Shown here one piece after another: positions 24,880-33,431 of a stretch of DNA of 64,000 bases. The translations under genes and the position numbers were made by a program. The stretch covers positions 310,001 to 374,000 of the forward strand of contig JAWKSY010000003.1 of the NCBI GenBank assembly GCA_041402125.1. The letters run 5' to 3'. How positions within the stretch are numbered: the first letter of the stretch is position 1; each line of letters opens with the position of its first letter. The notes below the pieces were generated by a model. That model saw only the letters and a list, made by a program, of their open reading frames with translations, had not been told where the DNA came from and ran no database searches. This stretch comes from JAWKSY01 sp041402125. Its GTDB lineage: Bacteria > Planctomycetota > GCA-002687715 > DRQF01.

Positions 24880-26727
24880 ATGCCGTCCCACCTCGAATTC
24901 GCGATCCGTCTCGCGCTCGTGCCCGCGATGGCGTTGACCCTCCTGTCCGCCTGCGACCGCGGTTCCGGAGAGGAACCGGCGAAGACGACCGGCGCCCACG
25001 ACGTCGACCCCGAGGCGGTGCTCCCCTTCGCGGCCGAGCTGCCGCCGGCGGTGGCCCCCGGGAAGGAGGGCGCGGAGCTGCGCTTCGATGACGTCACGCG
25101 CGAGGCCGGCATCACCTTCCGTTCGCGCTCCGGGACGCCGAGCAAGCTCTGGATCCCCGAGAACATCGGACACGGCGCGATGTTCTTCGACTACGACGGC
25201 GACGGCGACGAGGACCTCTACCTCGCGAACGGCGGCGATCTGGAGCGCCCCGGCCACTCCGACTTCCGCAACGCGCTCTACCGCAACGACGGGGGCTTCC
25301 GTTTCACGGACGTCACCGAGGGCAGCGGGCTCGAGTGTCCGGACTGGAGCTGCGGCGTCTACACCGTCGACTTCGACGCCGACGGCTGGCGCGACGTGTA
25401 CGTCACGCAGCTCGGCCGCAACCGCTTCTTCCGCAACCTCGAGGGAAGCGGGCGATTCGAGGACGTCACGGATCGTCTCGGAGGGGACGACCCGCGCTGG
25501 AGCACGTCGGCCGCGTTCTTCGACGCGGACGCGGACGGCGATCTCGACCTCTACGTGTGCAACTACGTCGAGTTCGACATCCGGAACCCGCCCTTCGACG
25601 GCGTCCCCTGCGACTGGCGCGGACTGCGCGTCTGCTGCGGGCCCCGCGGCCTCCCGGAGGCGGCCGACCGCTTCTACGAGTTCCGGGACGGGCGCTACGT
25701 CGACGCGACGGAGGAGCGCGGCTTCACGCTGCGTGATCGTCGCGGACAGGTGCGCGGCAGCTACTCGCTCGGCGTGGTCACGGCCGACTACGACGACGAC
25801 GGAGACGTGGACGTCTACGTCGCCGTGGACTCGCGTCCGAACCTGCTCTTCATCAACGACGGGAGCGGACGGTTCACGGAATCGGCGCAGCGCTGGCTCG
25901 TGGCGGTGAACTCCAACGCGGTCGAGCAGGCCGGGATGGGCGTCACCGCGGCCGACCTCAACGGCGACGACCGCCTCGATCTCTTCGTGACGAACTTCTC
26001 CCACGACACGAACACGCTCTACCTGGCGGCCGGCGACGAGAAGAACCGCTTCTTCGACGACGCGACGAGCACGGCCGGGCTCGGAGGCTCGGCGAGCTAC
26101 ACCTTCCTCTCCTGGGGCACCGGCATCCACGACTTCGACCTCGACGGTCGCCTCGACATCCTCGTCGCGAGCGGGCACGTCTATCCGCAGGCCGACGGCG
26201 CGAAGGACCTGGGCACGAGCTACGCCCAGATGAACCAGCTCTTCATGGGCGGCGAGCGCGCGCTCGAGTTCAAGGACCGCGCCCGGGACGCCGGCCCGGC
26301 GTTCGCCACGCCTCACGTCTCGCGCGCGACGTCCTTCGCCGATCTCGACCTCGACGGCCGGATGGACTTCATCATCACCAACGTCGACTCCTGGCCCACG
26401 CTCGCGCACAACCTCTGCCGCCCGAAGGGCTCCTTCATCGGGCTGATCCTCGCGGGAAAGAATCCGCGGAACCGCGACGCGATCGGCGCCACCGTCCGTC
26501 TGGTCCTGGAGGACGACGGTATGATGCGACGCGACCAGCTCGGCGGCGGGGGCTACTTCGCTTCCAACCAACCGCTGATCCACTTCGGACTCGACGGAAA
26601 GAAGGCGCGAGAGATCCGAGTCCGCTGGGCCGACGGCGCCGAGGCGAGTTACCCCGCGCCGGCGCCGGGCGCCTACTACCGCCTCGAGCAGGCGAGCGGG
26701 ACGCTCACGAAGGTCGACGGGCGATGA
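24880..26727 (+). CDS. CRTAC1-type FG-GAP/ASPIC lipoprotein
   Basis: 615 residues. The signal ends in the lipobox LLSAC (lipid Cys25). From about residue 60 FG-GAP/VCBS calcium loops repeat: FDYDGDGDEDLY, DFDADGWRDVY, FDADADGDLDLYV, DYDDDGDVDVYV, DLNGDDRLDLFV, DFDLDGRLDILV and DLDLDGRMDFII, giving a seven-blade propeller. The C-terminal 90 residues match the ASPIC/UnbV domain (GATVRLVLEDDG, HFGLDGKKAREIRVRWADG). Such proteins are abundant in Planctomycetota and Acidobacteriota and are thought to sit on the cell surface. The stop overlaps the GroES-like ATG, an unexpected coupling. Confidence 0.88.
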   Translation: MPSHLEFAIRLALVPAMALTLLSACDRGSGEEPAKTTGAHDVDPEAVLPFAAELPPAVAPGKEGAELRFDDVTREAGITFRSRSGTPSKLWIPENIGHGAMFFDYDGDGDEDLYLANGGDLERPGHSDFRNALYRNDGGFRFTDVTEGSGLECPDWSCGVYTVDFDADGWRDVYVTQLGRNRFFRNLEGSGRFEDVTDRLGGDDPRWSTSAAFFDADADGDLDLYVCNYVEFDIRNPPFDGVPCDWRGLRVCCGPRGLPEAADRFYEFRDGRYVDATEERGFTLRDRRGQVRGSYSLGVVTADYDDDGDVDVYVAVDSRPNLLFINDGSGRFTESAQRWLVAVNSNAVEQAGMGVTAADLNGDDRLDLFVTNFSHDTNTLYLAAGDEKNRFFDDATSTAGLGGSASYTFLSWGTGIHDFDLDGRLDILVASGHVYPQADGAKDLGTSYAQMNQLFMGGERALEFKDRARDAGPAFATPHVSRATSFADLDLDGRMDFIITNVDSWPTLAHNLCRPKGSFIGLILAGKNPRNRDAIGATVRLVLEDDGMMRRDQLGGGGYFASNQPLIHFGLDGKKAREIRVRWADGAEASYPAPAPGAYYRLEQASGTLTKVDGR

Positions 26728-27119
26728 GGCGAGGCCATCGCGAACTCCTCGTCGTCGGCGACCGCATCCTCGTGAAGCCCGAGGAGGGCGAGGTGCGGAC
26801 GAAGGTCGGCCTGATCCTGCCGGTCGGCGCGGTCGAGAAGGAAGCGGTCCAGAGCGGACGGGCCGTCGCCATCGGCCCCGGCACGCCCCTGCCGCCGCCG
26901 CACGACGGCGCCGACGAGCCCTGGCGCGAGGCCGCCGCGGCCCCGGCCCGCTACCTGCCGATGCAGGTCCGCGAGGGGGACTACCTCGTCTTCTTCCGCA
27001 AGGCCGCCATCGAGATCAGCTTCCAGGACGAGCGCTACCTCGTCGTCCCCCACAGCGCCGTCCTCGTGATCGTGCGCGACGACGCTCCCGTCCCGGACGC
27101 CCTCCCCGAGAACCTCTGA
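26724..27119 (+). CDS. Divergent GroES/Cpn10-like protein
   Basis: 131 residues. It follows the Cpn10 plan: VVGDRILVKPEEGEVRTKVGLILP, then GRAVAIGPG, an inserted Pro/Ala-rich stretch of about 30 residues, then VREGDYLVFFRKAAIEISFQDERYLVVPHSAVLVIV. Ordinary GroES is about 95 residues and sits beside groEL; no groEL is here and the mobile loop (EVRTKVGLI) is not typical. It could be a co-chaperone for a second chaperonin or a repurposed Cpn10 barrel. The ATG overlaps the upstream stop. Confidence 0.75.
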   Translation: MRRGHRELLVVGDRILVKPEEGEVRTKVGLILPVGAVEKEAVQSGRAVAIGPGTPLPPPHDGADEPWREAAAAPARYLPMQVREGDYLVFFRKAAIEISFQDERYLVVPHSAVLVIVRDDAPVPDALPENL

Positions 27120-27207
27120 GAGCCCCTGGGGCCCCGGAGCCGCGGCGGGGGCGTTTTCGCGGTCCGGTCGCCGTGATAAGGTCGGCCCTTCCCCGACCGA
27201 GGACGCC

Positions 27208-27723
27208 ATGCCTTCCGAACCGCTCATCGACATCAGCGCCATCGACCCGGACCGCATCGTGCACGGGCCGGAGGAGATCCGCGCGCTCAACCCGCACCGT
27301 TTCGAGCTCGAGCAGATCCACGGCATCGTCCACTTCCAGGACGACCCGCTCCAGGCAGTCGCGGTCCGTCACATCCGCGAGGACGAGTTCTGGACGCGAG
27401 GGCACTTCCCGGGCAACCCGCTCTTTCCCGGCGTCCTCATGGTGGAGGCCGCGGCGCAGGCGAGCTCGTTCTGCTTCCACCGCAAGTTCGGCAAGCTCGA
27501 CGGCATGATCTTCGGCTTCGGCGGTCTCGAGGGCGTGCGCTTCCGCGGCTCCGTCCGGCCCGGCGATCGCCTCCTGCTCGCGGTCAAGGCCCACGCCCTG
27601 CGCATGCGCCGCGCGGTGTTCGACATGCAGGGCTACGTCGACGGGCGTCTCGTCGGCGAGGGCCGCATCATCGGCGTGACGATCCCGGCCGCCAATCCCG
27701 ACCACGAGACGGCGGGGTCCTGA
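27208..27723 (+). CDS. FabZ/FabA-like 3-hydroxyacyl-ACP dehydratase
   Basis: Hot-dog dehydratase, 171 residues. The catalytic motif is GHFPGNPLFPGVLMVEAAAQ, with H66 and E80 in the FabZ positions. GVRFRGSVRPGDRLLL matches the second conserved block. FabZ is normally about 150 residues; the extra 25 or so are at the N-terminus. It may act in fatty acid elongation or in a polyketide/aryl-polyene-like lipid route; no acyl-carrier or ketosynthase gene is adjacent. The ferredoxin gene follows after 3 nt. Confidence 0.85.
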   Translation: MPSEPLIDISAIDPDRIVHGPEEIRALNPHRFELEQIHGIVHFQDDPLQAVAVRHIREDEFWTRGHFPGNPLFPGVLMVEAAAQASSFCFHRKFGKLDGMIFGFGGLEGVRFRGSVRPGDRLLLAVKAHALRMRRAVFDMQGYVDGRLVGEGRIIGVTIPAANPDHETAGS

Positions 27724-27726
27724 CCC

Positions 27727-28044
27727 GTGCCCGTCCCCTACGAACGCCACCTCTTCGTCTGCACGAACCGGCGCGAGGACGGCCACCCGCGCGGGTGCTG
27801 CGCCGCGCGCGGCGCGGAGGAGGTCCGGGACGCCTTCAAGGCCGCGGTCGCGAAGCGCGGACTCCGCGGGCGCGTCCGGGCCCAGCAGTCGGGCTGCCTC
27901 GACGTCTGCGAGTGGGGCGTGACCGTCGTGGTCTACCCCGAGGCGGTCTGGTATCGCGGCGTCACGGTCGCGGACGTGGACGAGATCGTCGACGAGCACC
28001 TCGTCGCCGGACGTCCGGTCGACCGCCTGCTCGGCCGCGACTGA
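27727..28044 (+). CDS. Thioredoxin-like [2Fe-2S] ferredoxin
   Basis: 105 residues of the thioredoxin-fold (2Fe-2S) ferredoxin family. Probable cluster ligands are C12 (FVCTNRRE), C24 or C25 (RGCCAARG), C57 and C61 (SGCLDVCEWG). GTG start at 27727, 3 nt after the FabZ-like gene. The typical C-terminal VWYRGVTVADVDEIVDEHL is present. It is an electron carrier of unknown partner; it converges with the MDR dehydrogenase gene. Confidence 0.9.
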   Translation: MPVPYERHLFVCTNRREDGHPRGCCAARGAEEVRDAFKAAVAKRGLRGRVRAQQSGCLDVCEWGVTVVVYPEAVWYRGVTVADVDEIVDEHLVAGRPVDRLLGRD

Positions 28045-28054
28045 TCCGCCGTCC

Positions 28055-29434
28055 TCAGTCGACGACGACCTTCAGACAGTCGGGCGCGCCGGCGCGCGCG
28101 AAGGCCGCCGGCAGCTCGTCCCGCCGGTAGCGATCCGTCACGAAGCGCTCCCCCAGGCGGCGCAGTTCCGTGTCCCCGGCGAGCAGCGCCAGCGCCCGCG
28201 AGAAGTCGCCGCAGCGACTGGCGACGACGCGGACGTCACGGTCGATCACCGCGTCGAGCAGAGGCGAGGCGCCGCGCGCGCGCGGATCGATCAGGATCGT
28301 GCCGCGGGGCCGCACGAGTCCGACCTCGCCCCCACCCTCGACGCGGATCGCCGCGTCCACCGCGGCGACGCTCGTCGCGACCACGCCGTCCGCGCGCCCC
28401 GTCGGCGGAGCGAGGGCCGCGAGCACCCGGGCCGCGTCGCGAGGATCCGTCGCCCTCCGGACCCCGTCGACGCCGTCCGCCGCGTGCCCGATCGCCAGCA
28501 AGAGCCCCGGCGTCCCGCCGAGGCCCCCGGCGCGGACGATCCCGGCCGCGCGATCGGGCGTGAATCGCTCCGCCCGCAGCTCGTCGACGACGAAGGCCGT
28601 CGGGTTCGCGAGACCGCCCGCTCCGAGTCCGTGGGTCGACTTCAGGTGGAGTTCGCGCCGCGCGAGGGCCGCGGCCAGCGGGAGCGCGTCGGGGTGCCCG
28701 GTGGTGTCGAAGACGATGTCGCAGGCGGCGCCGGGAGCGTCGGGCGCGATCACCTCGTCCGCTCCGAGCGCGCGGGCGAGCGCGCCGAGCTCCGCCCGGC
28801 GCGGCAGGGCCGCGATCCGGAAGTCGGTCCCCTCCCGACGTCGCCAGGCCGCCAGCGCCGCGACCAGCAGCATGCCGAGACGCCGCGGGCCGAGCACCCC
28901 GACGCGATCACCGTCCCGGGGCGGCGAGGTCGCGACCGCGTGGAGCGCCGCGGCGAAGGGTTCCACGAGGACGGCCGTGTCGTCCGGCAGGTCATCGGGC
29001 ACCGCGCGCAGCGCGCCTCGCGGCGCGAGCAGGACGTCGCCGAATCCGCCGGGCAGGCGATCGATCCCCAGGACGAGACGGTCGGGGCAGTGCGTCTCGA
29101 GACCGCTCCGGCAGAAGACGCAACCGTCCGGGTCGCCGCGGGACGCGTGCGAGGCATTGATCTCGACGACCCATCGGCGGTCGCCCTCGGCCAGGAGCGC
29201 CTCGTGGCCGATCACCTGCGGCAGCGGGAAGGGAAGGTGGCGGCGCGCGAGATCCGTCGCGCAGACCCCGCAGGCGCGCACGTCGAGGAGGCGGTAGCCC
29301 GGCCCCAGCTCGAGGTCGAGCGCCTCGTTCCGCCGGATGGTCCAGCCGCCCCCTTCCGTGCCCTCGAAGGCGAGCCGCACCCGATCGAAGCCGCCGTCAC
29401 GGCGATGCTCCCAGGCCTCGATCTCGCGCCTCAC
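28055..29434 (-). CDS. Zinc-binding MDR-family alcohol/glucose dehydrogenase-like protein
   Basis: 459 residues, about 100 longer than usual for the medium-chain dehydrogenase/reductase family. The catalytic zinc site is readable: C55 in CGVCATD and G76-H77-E78. The structural zinc lobe has only three cysteines (C105, C108, C116). The nucleotide loop is degenerate (VGVLGPRRLG). The extra length is in the C-terminal half, including an Ala-rich segment around 300-370. The GTG at 29434 overlaps the stop of the amino-acid dehydrogenase gene (GTGA), so the two oxidoreductases are coupled. The substrate is unknown. Confidence 0.75.
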   Translation of the reverse strand: MRREIEAWEHRRDGGFDRVRLAFEGTEGGGWTIRRNEALDLELGPGYRLLDVRACGVCATDLARRHLPFPLPQVIGHEALLAEGDRRWVVEINASHASRGDPDGCVFCRSGLETHCPDRLVLGIDRLPGGFGDVLLAPRGALRAVPDDLPDDTAVLVEPFAAALHAVATSPPRDGDRVGVLGPRRLGMLLVAALAAWRRREGTDFRIAALPRRAELGALARALGADEVIAPDAPGAACDIVFDTTGHPDALPLAAALARRELHLKSTHGLGAGGLANPTAFVVDELRAERFTPDRAAGIVRAGGLGGTPGLLLAIGHAADGVDGVRRATDPRDAARVLAALAPPTGRADGVVATSVAAVDAAIRVEGGGEVGLVRPRGTILIDPRARGASPLLDAVIDRDVRVVASRCGDFSRALALLAGDTELRRLGERFVTDRYRRDELPAAFARAGAPDCLKVVVD

Positions 29435-30441
29435 GGCCGGTCCTCCGCCCGCGACGCGGCGACGGCCCAGGGCGTCATCCCGCGCCGCCGGGCCTCCTCG
29501 AGCACGTCGGACACGCGCGGGCCGATCGCCGCGAGCGCGGCGGGCAATCCGGCCTGACGACCACGAGCGGCGAGGACGCCCTCGATGACCGCGCCGGCGT
29601 TGGCGGCGAAGTCGGGAACCCAGAGGATCTCCGCCGCGGCGAGATCGTCCGGGCCGATCCCCGGGGCGAGCTGATCGTTCGCGCTGCCGCAGATCACGCT
29701 GCCCCGCCAGCGCTCCCGGCGCGCCGCATCGATCGTCCCGCCGAGCGCGCAGGGCAGGAAGACGCGGGCGCCGACGTCGCTCTCGCCGCACCAGGCGTCC
29801 CCCAGCGCCGCGGCCAGCGCCTCCCGCGCCTCCGCGTCGGGATCCTCGCCGGAGATCCGGTGTCCGCCGTCCGCGAGGATCCGGGCGAGGCTCCCCCCCA
29901 CCGAGCCCAGGCCCTGGACGTGGAGACGCCCCGGCCGCGCCGCATCCGCGAACGCCAGCGCCGCCTCGAGCGCCGCGGCGACGCCGCGCGCGGTGGCGAG
30001 GCCCGGACGGTTCGCGACGTCGTTGACGTGACGGGTGCGCGATCGCATGCGGTCGAGATCGTCCTCGCCCGTTCCCACGTCCGGTCCGCAGACGTAGCGC
30101 CCTTCGAGTCCGCCCACGAAGTCGGCGAGCGCCTCGTAGACGTCCGCTCGCGAGGCCTCGGGGTGATCGAGGACGACCGTCTTCGCGCCCACGGCATCGA
30201 GCTCGGCGAACCGGAGCTTGAGCGCCATCCCCGACGCCAGGGCCACGGCCTCGCGACGGGCCGACTCCTCGTCGGTGTAGGGCCGCCGACGGATGCCGCC
30301 GAAGGCCGTCCGACCCCGCGCGTCCTCCTCGATCGCGAGGTAGGCCCGGAGTCCGCGGCGATCGTCGACCACCCGCAACAGCTCGAAGCGACGTCCTCGG
30401 GCATCGGCGCGGGTCTCGACCCGCGCGACCCGGAGGCTCAT
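29431..30441 (-). CDS. Leu/Glu/Phe/Val dehydrogenase-family protein
   Basis: 336 residues of the amino-acid dehydrogenase family (oxidative deamination with NAD). Visible are AFGGIRRRPYTDEES, GMALKLRFAELDAVGAKTVV with the catalytic Lys, GPDVGTGEDDLDRM, the Rossmann motif VQGLGSVGGSLARIL, and the late GSANDQLAP and DFAANAGAVIEG. It is closest to leucine/valine dehydrogenases by these motifs. The usual GGGK reads VGAK, which hints at an altered substrate. The start overlaps the DUF309 gene (4 nt), and the MDR gene follows. Confidence 0.85.
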   Translation of the reverse strand: MSLRVARVETRADARGRRFELLRVVDDRRGLRAYLAIEEDARGRTAFGGIRRRPYTDEESARREAVALASGMALKLRFAELDAVGAKTVVLDHPEASRADVYEALADFVGGLEGRYVCGPDVGTGEDDLDRMRSRTRHVNDVANRPGLATARGVAAALEAALAFADAARPGRLHVQGLGSVGGSLARILADGGHRISGEDPDAEAREALAAALGDAWCGESDVGARVFLPCALGGTIDAARRERWRGSVICGSANDQLAPGIGPDDLAAAEILWVPDFAANAGAVIEGVLAARGRQAGLPAALAAIGPRVSDVLEEARRRGMTPWAVAASRAEDRP

Positions 30442-30914
30442 CGTCCCGGCTCCGCGAGGACGAGGATCGGCGCCTCCTCTCCCGCCGCGCGCGCGAGACC
30501 GAGGAGCGTCGCCGGAACGAGGCCGCAGAGCGTCGGCCGCGCGAGGATCGGACCGAGCGCCGCCTCGACGCCCCGGGCGAGGGATGCCCTCCCCTCCGGA
30601 CGCTCGTCCCGGATCTTCAGGCGGAGCGCCGCGAGCCGGATCAGGGCGGCGAGTAGCGAGGCCTCGTCGCCCCGGCGCGCGTTCGCGTGCCAGACGCCCT
30701 CCCAGGCCTCGTGGGCCTCCCAGAAGAAGCCGTGATTGAAGAGATCGACGCCCTGCAGGTAGTCCGCGTGGTCGCGCCAGTCTCCTTCGGCCAGAGGCGG
30801 CGGCGGGGACGCGGACGCTCCGTGCACGCGCGGGTGCGGGCCCCGGCCCGGTGAGTAGGGCCGCCGCGGCAGCGGCCCCCTTCCGTATCTCGGGGGGCCG
30901 CCGGCCGGGTCCAT
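30438..30914 (-). CDS. DUF309-domain protein
   Basis: About 158 residues. The core VDLFNHGFFWEAHEAWEGVWH is the DUF309 signature, a small helical bundle of unknown function. The N-terminal 45 residues are Pro/Arg-rich and probably disordered. I prefer the ATG at 30914 because GAGGAG lies 7 nt upstream; an alternative ATG at 30968 would give 176 residues and a 1-nt overlap (TGATG) with the lipoprotein gene. Its stop overlaps the dehydrogenase start. Confidence 0.8.
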   Translation of the reverse strand: MDPAGGPPRYGRGPLPRRPYSPGRGPHPRVHGASASPPPPLAEGDWRDHADYLQGVDLFNHGFFWEAHEAWEGVWHANARRGDEASLLAALIRLAALRLKIRDERPEGRASLARGVEAALGPILARPTLCGLVPATLLGLARAAGEEAPILVLAEPGR

Positions 30915-30967
30915 CGCGCGTCTCCTCGTCGGCGGCTCCGCGGGGGGCGCGGGCCGCTCCGGCGTCA

Positions 30968-31561
30968 TCAGCGGGCGGCGCCGCCCATCTTCGCGTCGAA
31001 GTCCGTCTTGCGCGGGAGGCGCGACAGCGCCTGGCGCACGAACTCGAGGGACGCGTCGCGCATGTTGGCCTCGACCGCGTAGCCGCCGTGGGGCGCCGGA
31101 ACCGAGATCTGCTTGTCGCGGCAGCCGTAGGTCCAGAGCTCCTCGCCCGTTCCCTTCGCGCGGAGCGTGAACCGACCGCCGGCGTAGACGACGCCGCGCT
31201 GCTGGAGCCGCGAGCTGTCCCACTGCTCCATGACGAGCGTCAACTCCGCGTCGACCGGAACCGCCTTGGGGTCGGACTGGTCCACGAAGGCCGAGGTGGG
31301 CACGGCGTAGTCGCGCTCGCGGATGAGGTAGGTCCGCATCTGGTGGCGAGCCTCGTCCTCCGGGAAGGTGAAGGCCTTGTCCGGGATCGTCTCCTCGGGG
31401 ACCTCCGAGCTCACCGGGAGGACGGCGATCTCGACGATGCCGCGCTGGCCCCAGTTCTCGGCGACCGACTGGGATTCGTCGGGGGCGCGGTTGTCCGGCG
31501 AGGCGCAGCCCGCGGCCAGGATCAGGCCCGCGATCACCAGGGGGGTCGTCCAACGGATCAT
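30968..31561 (-). CDS. Lipoprotein of unknown function
   Basis: 197 residues with a clean lipobox LAAGC (lipid Cys19) after MIRWTTPLVIAGLI. The mature part is about 175 residues and contains IVEIAVLPVSSE, LTLVMEQWDSSRLQQRGVVYAGGRFTL and ATP-independent beta-strand patterns similar in outline to GNA1162/TssJ-like or LpoB-like periplasmic lipoproteins, but I cannot assign a family. An AAGGAGGA site lies 5 nt before the ATG. The start overlaps the queC stop by 4 nt. Confidence 0.75.
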   Translation of the reverse strand: MIRWTTPLVIAGLILAAGCASPDNRAPDESQSVAENWGQRGIVEIAVLPVSSEVPEETIPDKAFTFPEDEARHQMRTYLIRERDYAVPTSAFVDQSDPKAVPVDAELTLVMEQWDSSRLQQRGVVYAGGRFTLRAKGTGEELWTYGCRDKQISVPAPHGGYAVEANMRDASLEFVRQALSRLPRKTDFDAKMGGAAR

Positions 31562-32256
31562 CGATTCCTCCTTGCCTCGTACCAGCTCCGGGCGCCGGCC
31601 GCATCGAGGGCGCGATCGAAACGCCGACAGGACTCGCAGGTCCCGCAGGGCTTGTCGTCCCCTTCGTAACACGACCAGGCGCGCTCCAGCGGGAGATCGC
31701 GCTCCATCGCCACGCGGACGATCTCGACCTTGCTCATCCGCTGCGTCGGCGCCGACACCCGGACCCCGCGCGCCGTCGAGTAGGCGAGCGCCTCGTTCTG
31801 GCGCGCGACGAAGTCCTCGCCGTTGTCGGGGAAGGTCCGGGCCTCCTCGGCATTGAATCCGACCACGAGGACATCGGCGCCGGCGCTCTCCGCCCAGGCC
31901 GCCCCCACCGCGATGAAGACGCCGTTCCGGTTCGGCACCCACACCGCCGCCGCCGAGGCGCGCGCGGCCTCCGGATCGTCGAGGTCGCCCGCGGAGGGGC
32001 GCGGGAGCTCGCTCGCCGGCTCCGTCAGGGCTCCGGCCGAGAGGAGGCGGAAGAAGGGCAGCTCGACCGTGCGGTGGGCGATCCGGAGGTCGGCCGCGAT
32101 GGCGTAACTCGCGCCCAGCTCCCGACGCCGGGCGCGCTGGCCGTAGTCGAAGGCGAGCGCTCCGAGGACCTCGCACTCGTCGGCGGCGAGGTAGGCGGCG
32201 ACGGTGGAGTCGAGGCCCCCCGACAGGAGGACGAGCGCGCGGGGACGATCGGTCAT
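31558..32256 (-). CDS. queC: 7-cyano-7-deazaguanine synthase QueC
   Basis: Converts 7-carboxy-7-deazaguanine to preQ0 with ammonia and ATP, for queuosine tRNA modification. The 232 residues have the PP-loop LLSGGLDSTVAAY, FDYGQRARRREL, WVPNRNGVF and the C-terminal zinc cluster CYEGDDKPCGTCESC followed by R. No other que gene is in the window. It leads the five-gene minus-strand run and is divergent from parA. Confidence 0.95.
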   Translation of the reverse strand: MTDRPRALVLLSGGLDSTVAAYLAADECEVLGALAFDYGQRARRRELGASYAIAADLRIAHRTVELPFFRLLSAGALTEPASELPRPSAGDLDDPEAARASAAAVWVPNRNGVFIAVGAAWAESAGADVLVVGFNAEEARTFPDNGEDFVARQNEALAYSTARGVRVSAPTQRMSKVEIVRVAMERDLPLERAWSCYEGDDKPCGTCESCRRFDRALDAAGARSWYEARRNR

Positions 32257-32387
32257 GCGGTGTTCTCCGGCCGGATTCCCGGGAGCGCACGAGGGTGGAC
32301 GATGTACCCCGCGCGGACGATAATGCGCGCCGCGGTGGGGGTTTCGGAGCCACCGCGGCCTCCCGTTCCCACCCGGCGTCTCGACCC

Positions 32388-33338
32388 ATGATCATAAGAG
32401 CGGTGACAAATCAGAAGGGGGGCGTCGGGAAGACGACGACCTCCGTGAACCTCGGCGCGGCGCTGGCCGAGCGCGGGCTCAAGGTGCTGCTCGTCGACCT
32501 GGACCCGCAGGGCAACCTCTCGACGCACGTGGGCGTGGACATCTACGGCCTCGAGCGCTCTCTCTACGACGTTCTCACCCGCGACTACCCGCTGGCGAAG
32601 GTCGTCCAGGCCACCTCGCTGCCCGGGCTCTACTGCGCGCCGAGCAACATCGACCTCTCCAGCGCCGAGGTCGAGATGGTCTCGGCCGTCGGCCGCGAGA
32701 CGATCCTGAAGGAGGCCATCGAGAGCCTCGAGACGGCCGGGAGCGACCTGCCCCGGTTCGACACCGTCATCATCGACTGCCCTCCGAGCCTCGGCCTCCT
32801 CTGCGTCAACGCCCTCGCCGCGGCGCGCGAGCTGATCATCCCGATGCAGACCGAGTTCTTCGCCCTCCAGGGCATGAGCAAGCTCATGGAGGTCGTCGAG
32901 GTCGTCAAGAAGCGGCTCAACGCGGAGCTGGGCATCCGCGGCATCGTCGCCTGTCGGATGGACACGCGCACCCGCCTCGCGAACGAGGTCCTCGAGGACA
33001 TCGCGAACCACTTCCCCGACCTGCTCTTCAAGACGCGCATCCGACAGAACGTGAAGCTGGCGGAGGCGCCGTCCTTCGGACAGACGATCGTCGAGTACGA
33101 CGGCGAGTCGAAGGGCGCGGCCGACTACCGCTCCCTGGCCTGCGAACTCCTCGGCGAGCTCCCCTACGAGGAGTGGCGCGACGAGGAGGACGAGGACGAG
33201 ACCGACGAGGACGCGGACGACGTCGTCGCCGTCGACGAGGGCGTCGCGGAGGCGGACTCCGCGGACGGGAGCGACGAGGGGGACGGCGAGGACGACGGCG
33301 TGTCCTCGATCGAGATCCGGGGCGAGCAGGCCGGCTGA
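32388..33338 (+). CDS. parA: ParA-family ATPase
   Basis: Deviant-Walker ATPase of the ParA/Soj family, 316 residues: KGGVGKTTTS at about 10-19, DLDPQGNLSTHVG, VIIDCPPSLGLLCVNAL, and LAEAPSFGQTIVEYD near the end of the domain. Residues about 262-316 are an added acidic tail (EEDEDETDEDADDV). A ParB gene and parS sites are not seen next to it, so it may segregate chromosome, or position another cargo. The frame is open upstream to 32295, but the ATG at 32388 begins at the conserved strand. Confidence 0.9.
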   Translation: MIIRAVTNQKGGVGKTTTSVNLGAALAERGLKVLLVDLDPQGNLSTHVGVDIYGLERSLYDVLTRDYPLAKVVQATSLPGLYCAPSNIDLSSAEVEMVSAVGRETILKEAIESLETAGSDLPRFDTVIIDCPPSLGLLCVNALAAARELIIPMQTEFFALQGMSKLMEVVEVVKKRLNAELGIRGIVACRMDTRTRLANEVLEDIANHFPDLLFKTRIRQNVKLAEAPSFGQTIVEYDGESKGAADYRSLACELLGELPYEEWRDEEDEDETDEDADDVVAVDEGVAEADSADGSDEGDGEDDGVSSIEIRGEQAG

Positions 33339-33350
33339 TCGTCCGGAACC

Positions 33351-33404
33351 GGACGTGAAGGGGCCCCGTCGATCGCGACGATCGACGGGGCCCCTTTCAC
33401 GTCC
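33351..33404. terminator. Strong bidirectional terminator between parA and TPR gene
   Basis: Arms 33351-33375 and 33379-33404 pair over 25 nt with one bulged A around a 3-nt loop. It lies between two convergent stops and can serve both genes. Confidence 0.8.
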
Positions 33405-33431
33405 GCGGGACGACCGGGCCTCCCCCGGGAA

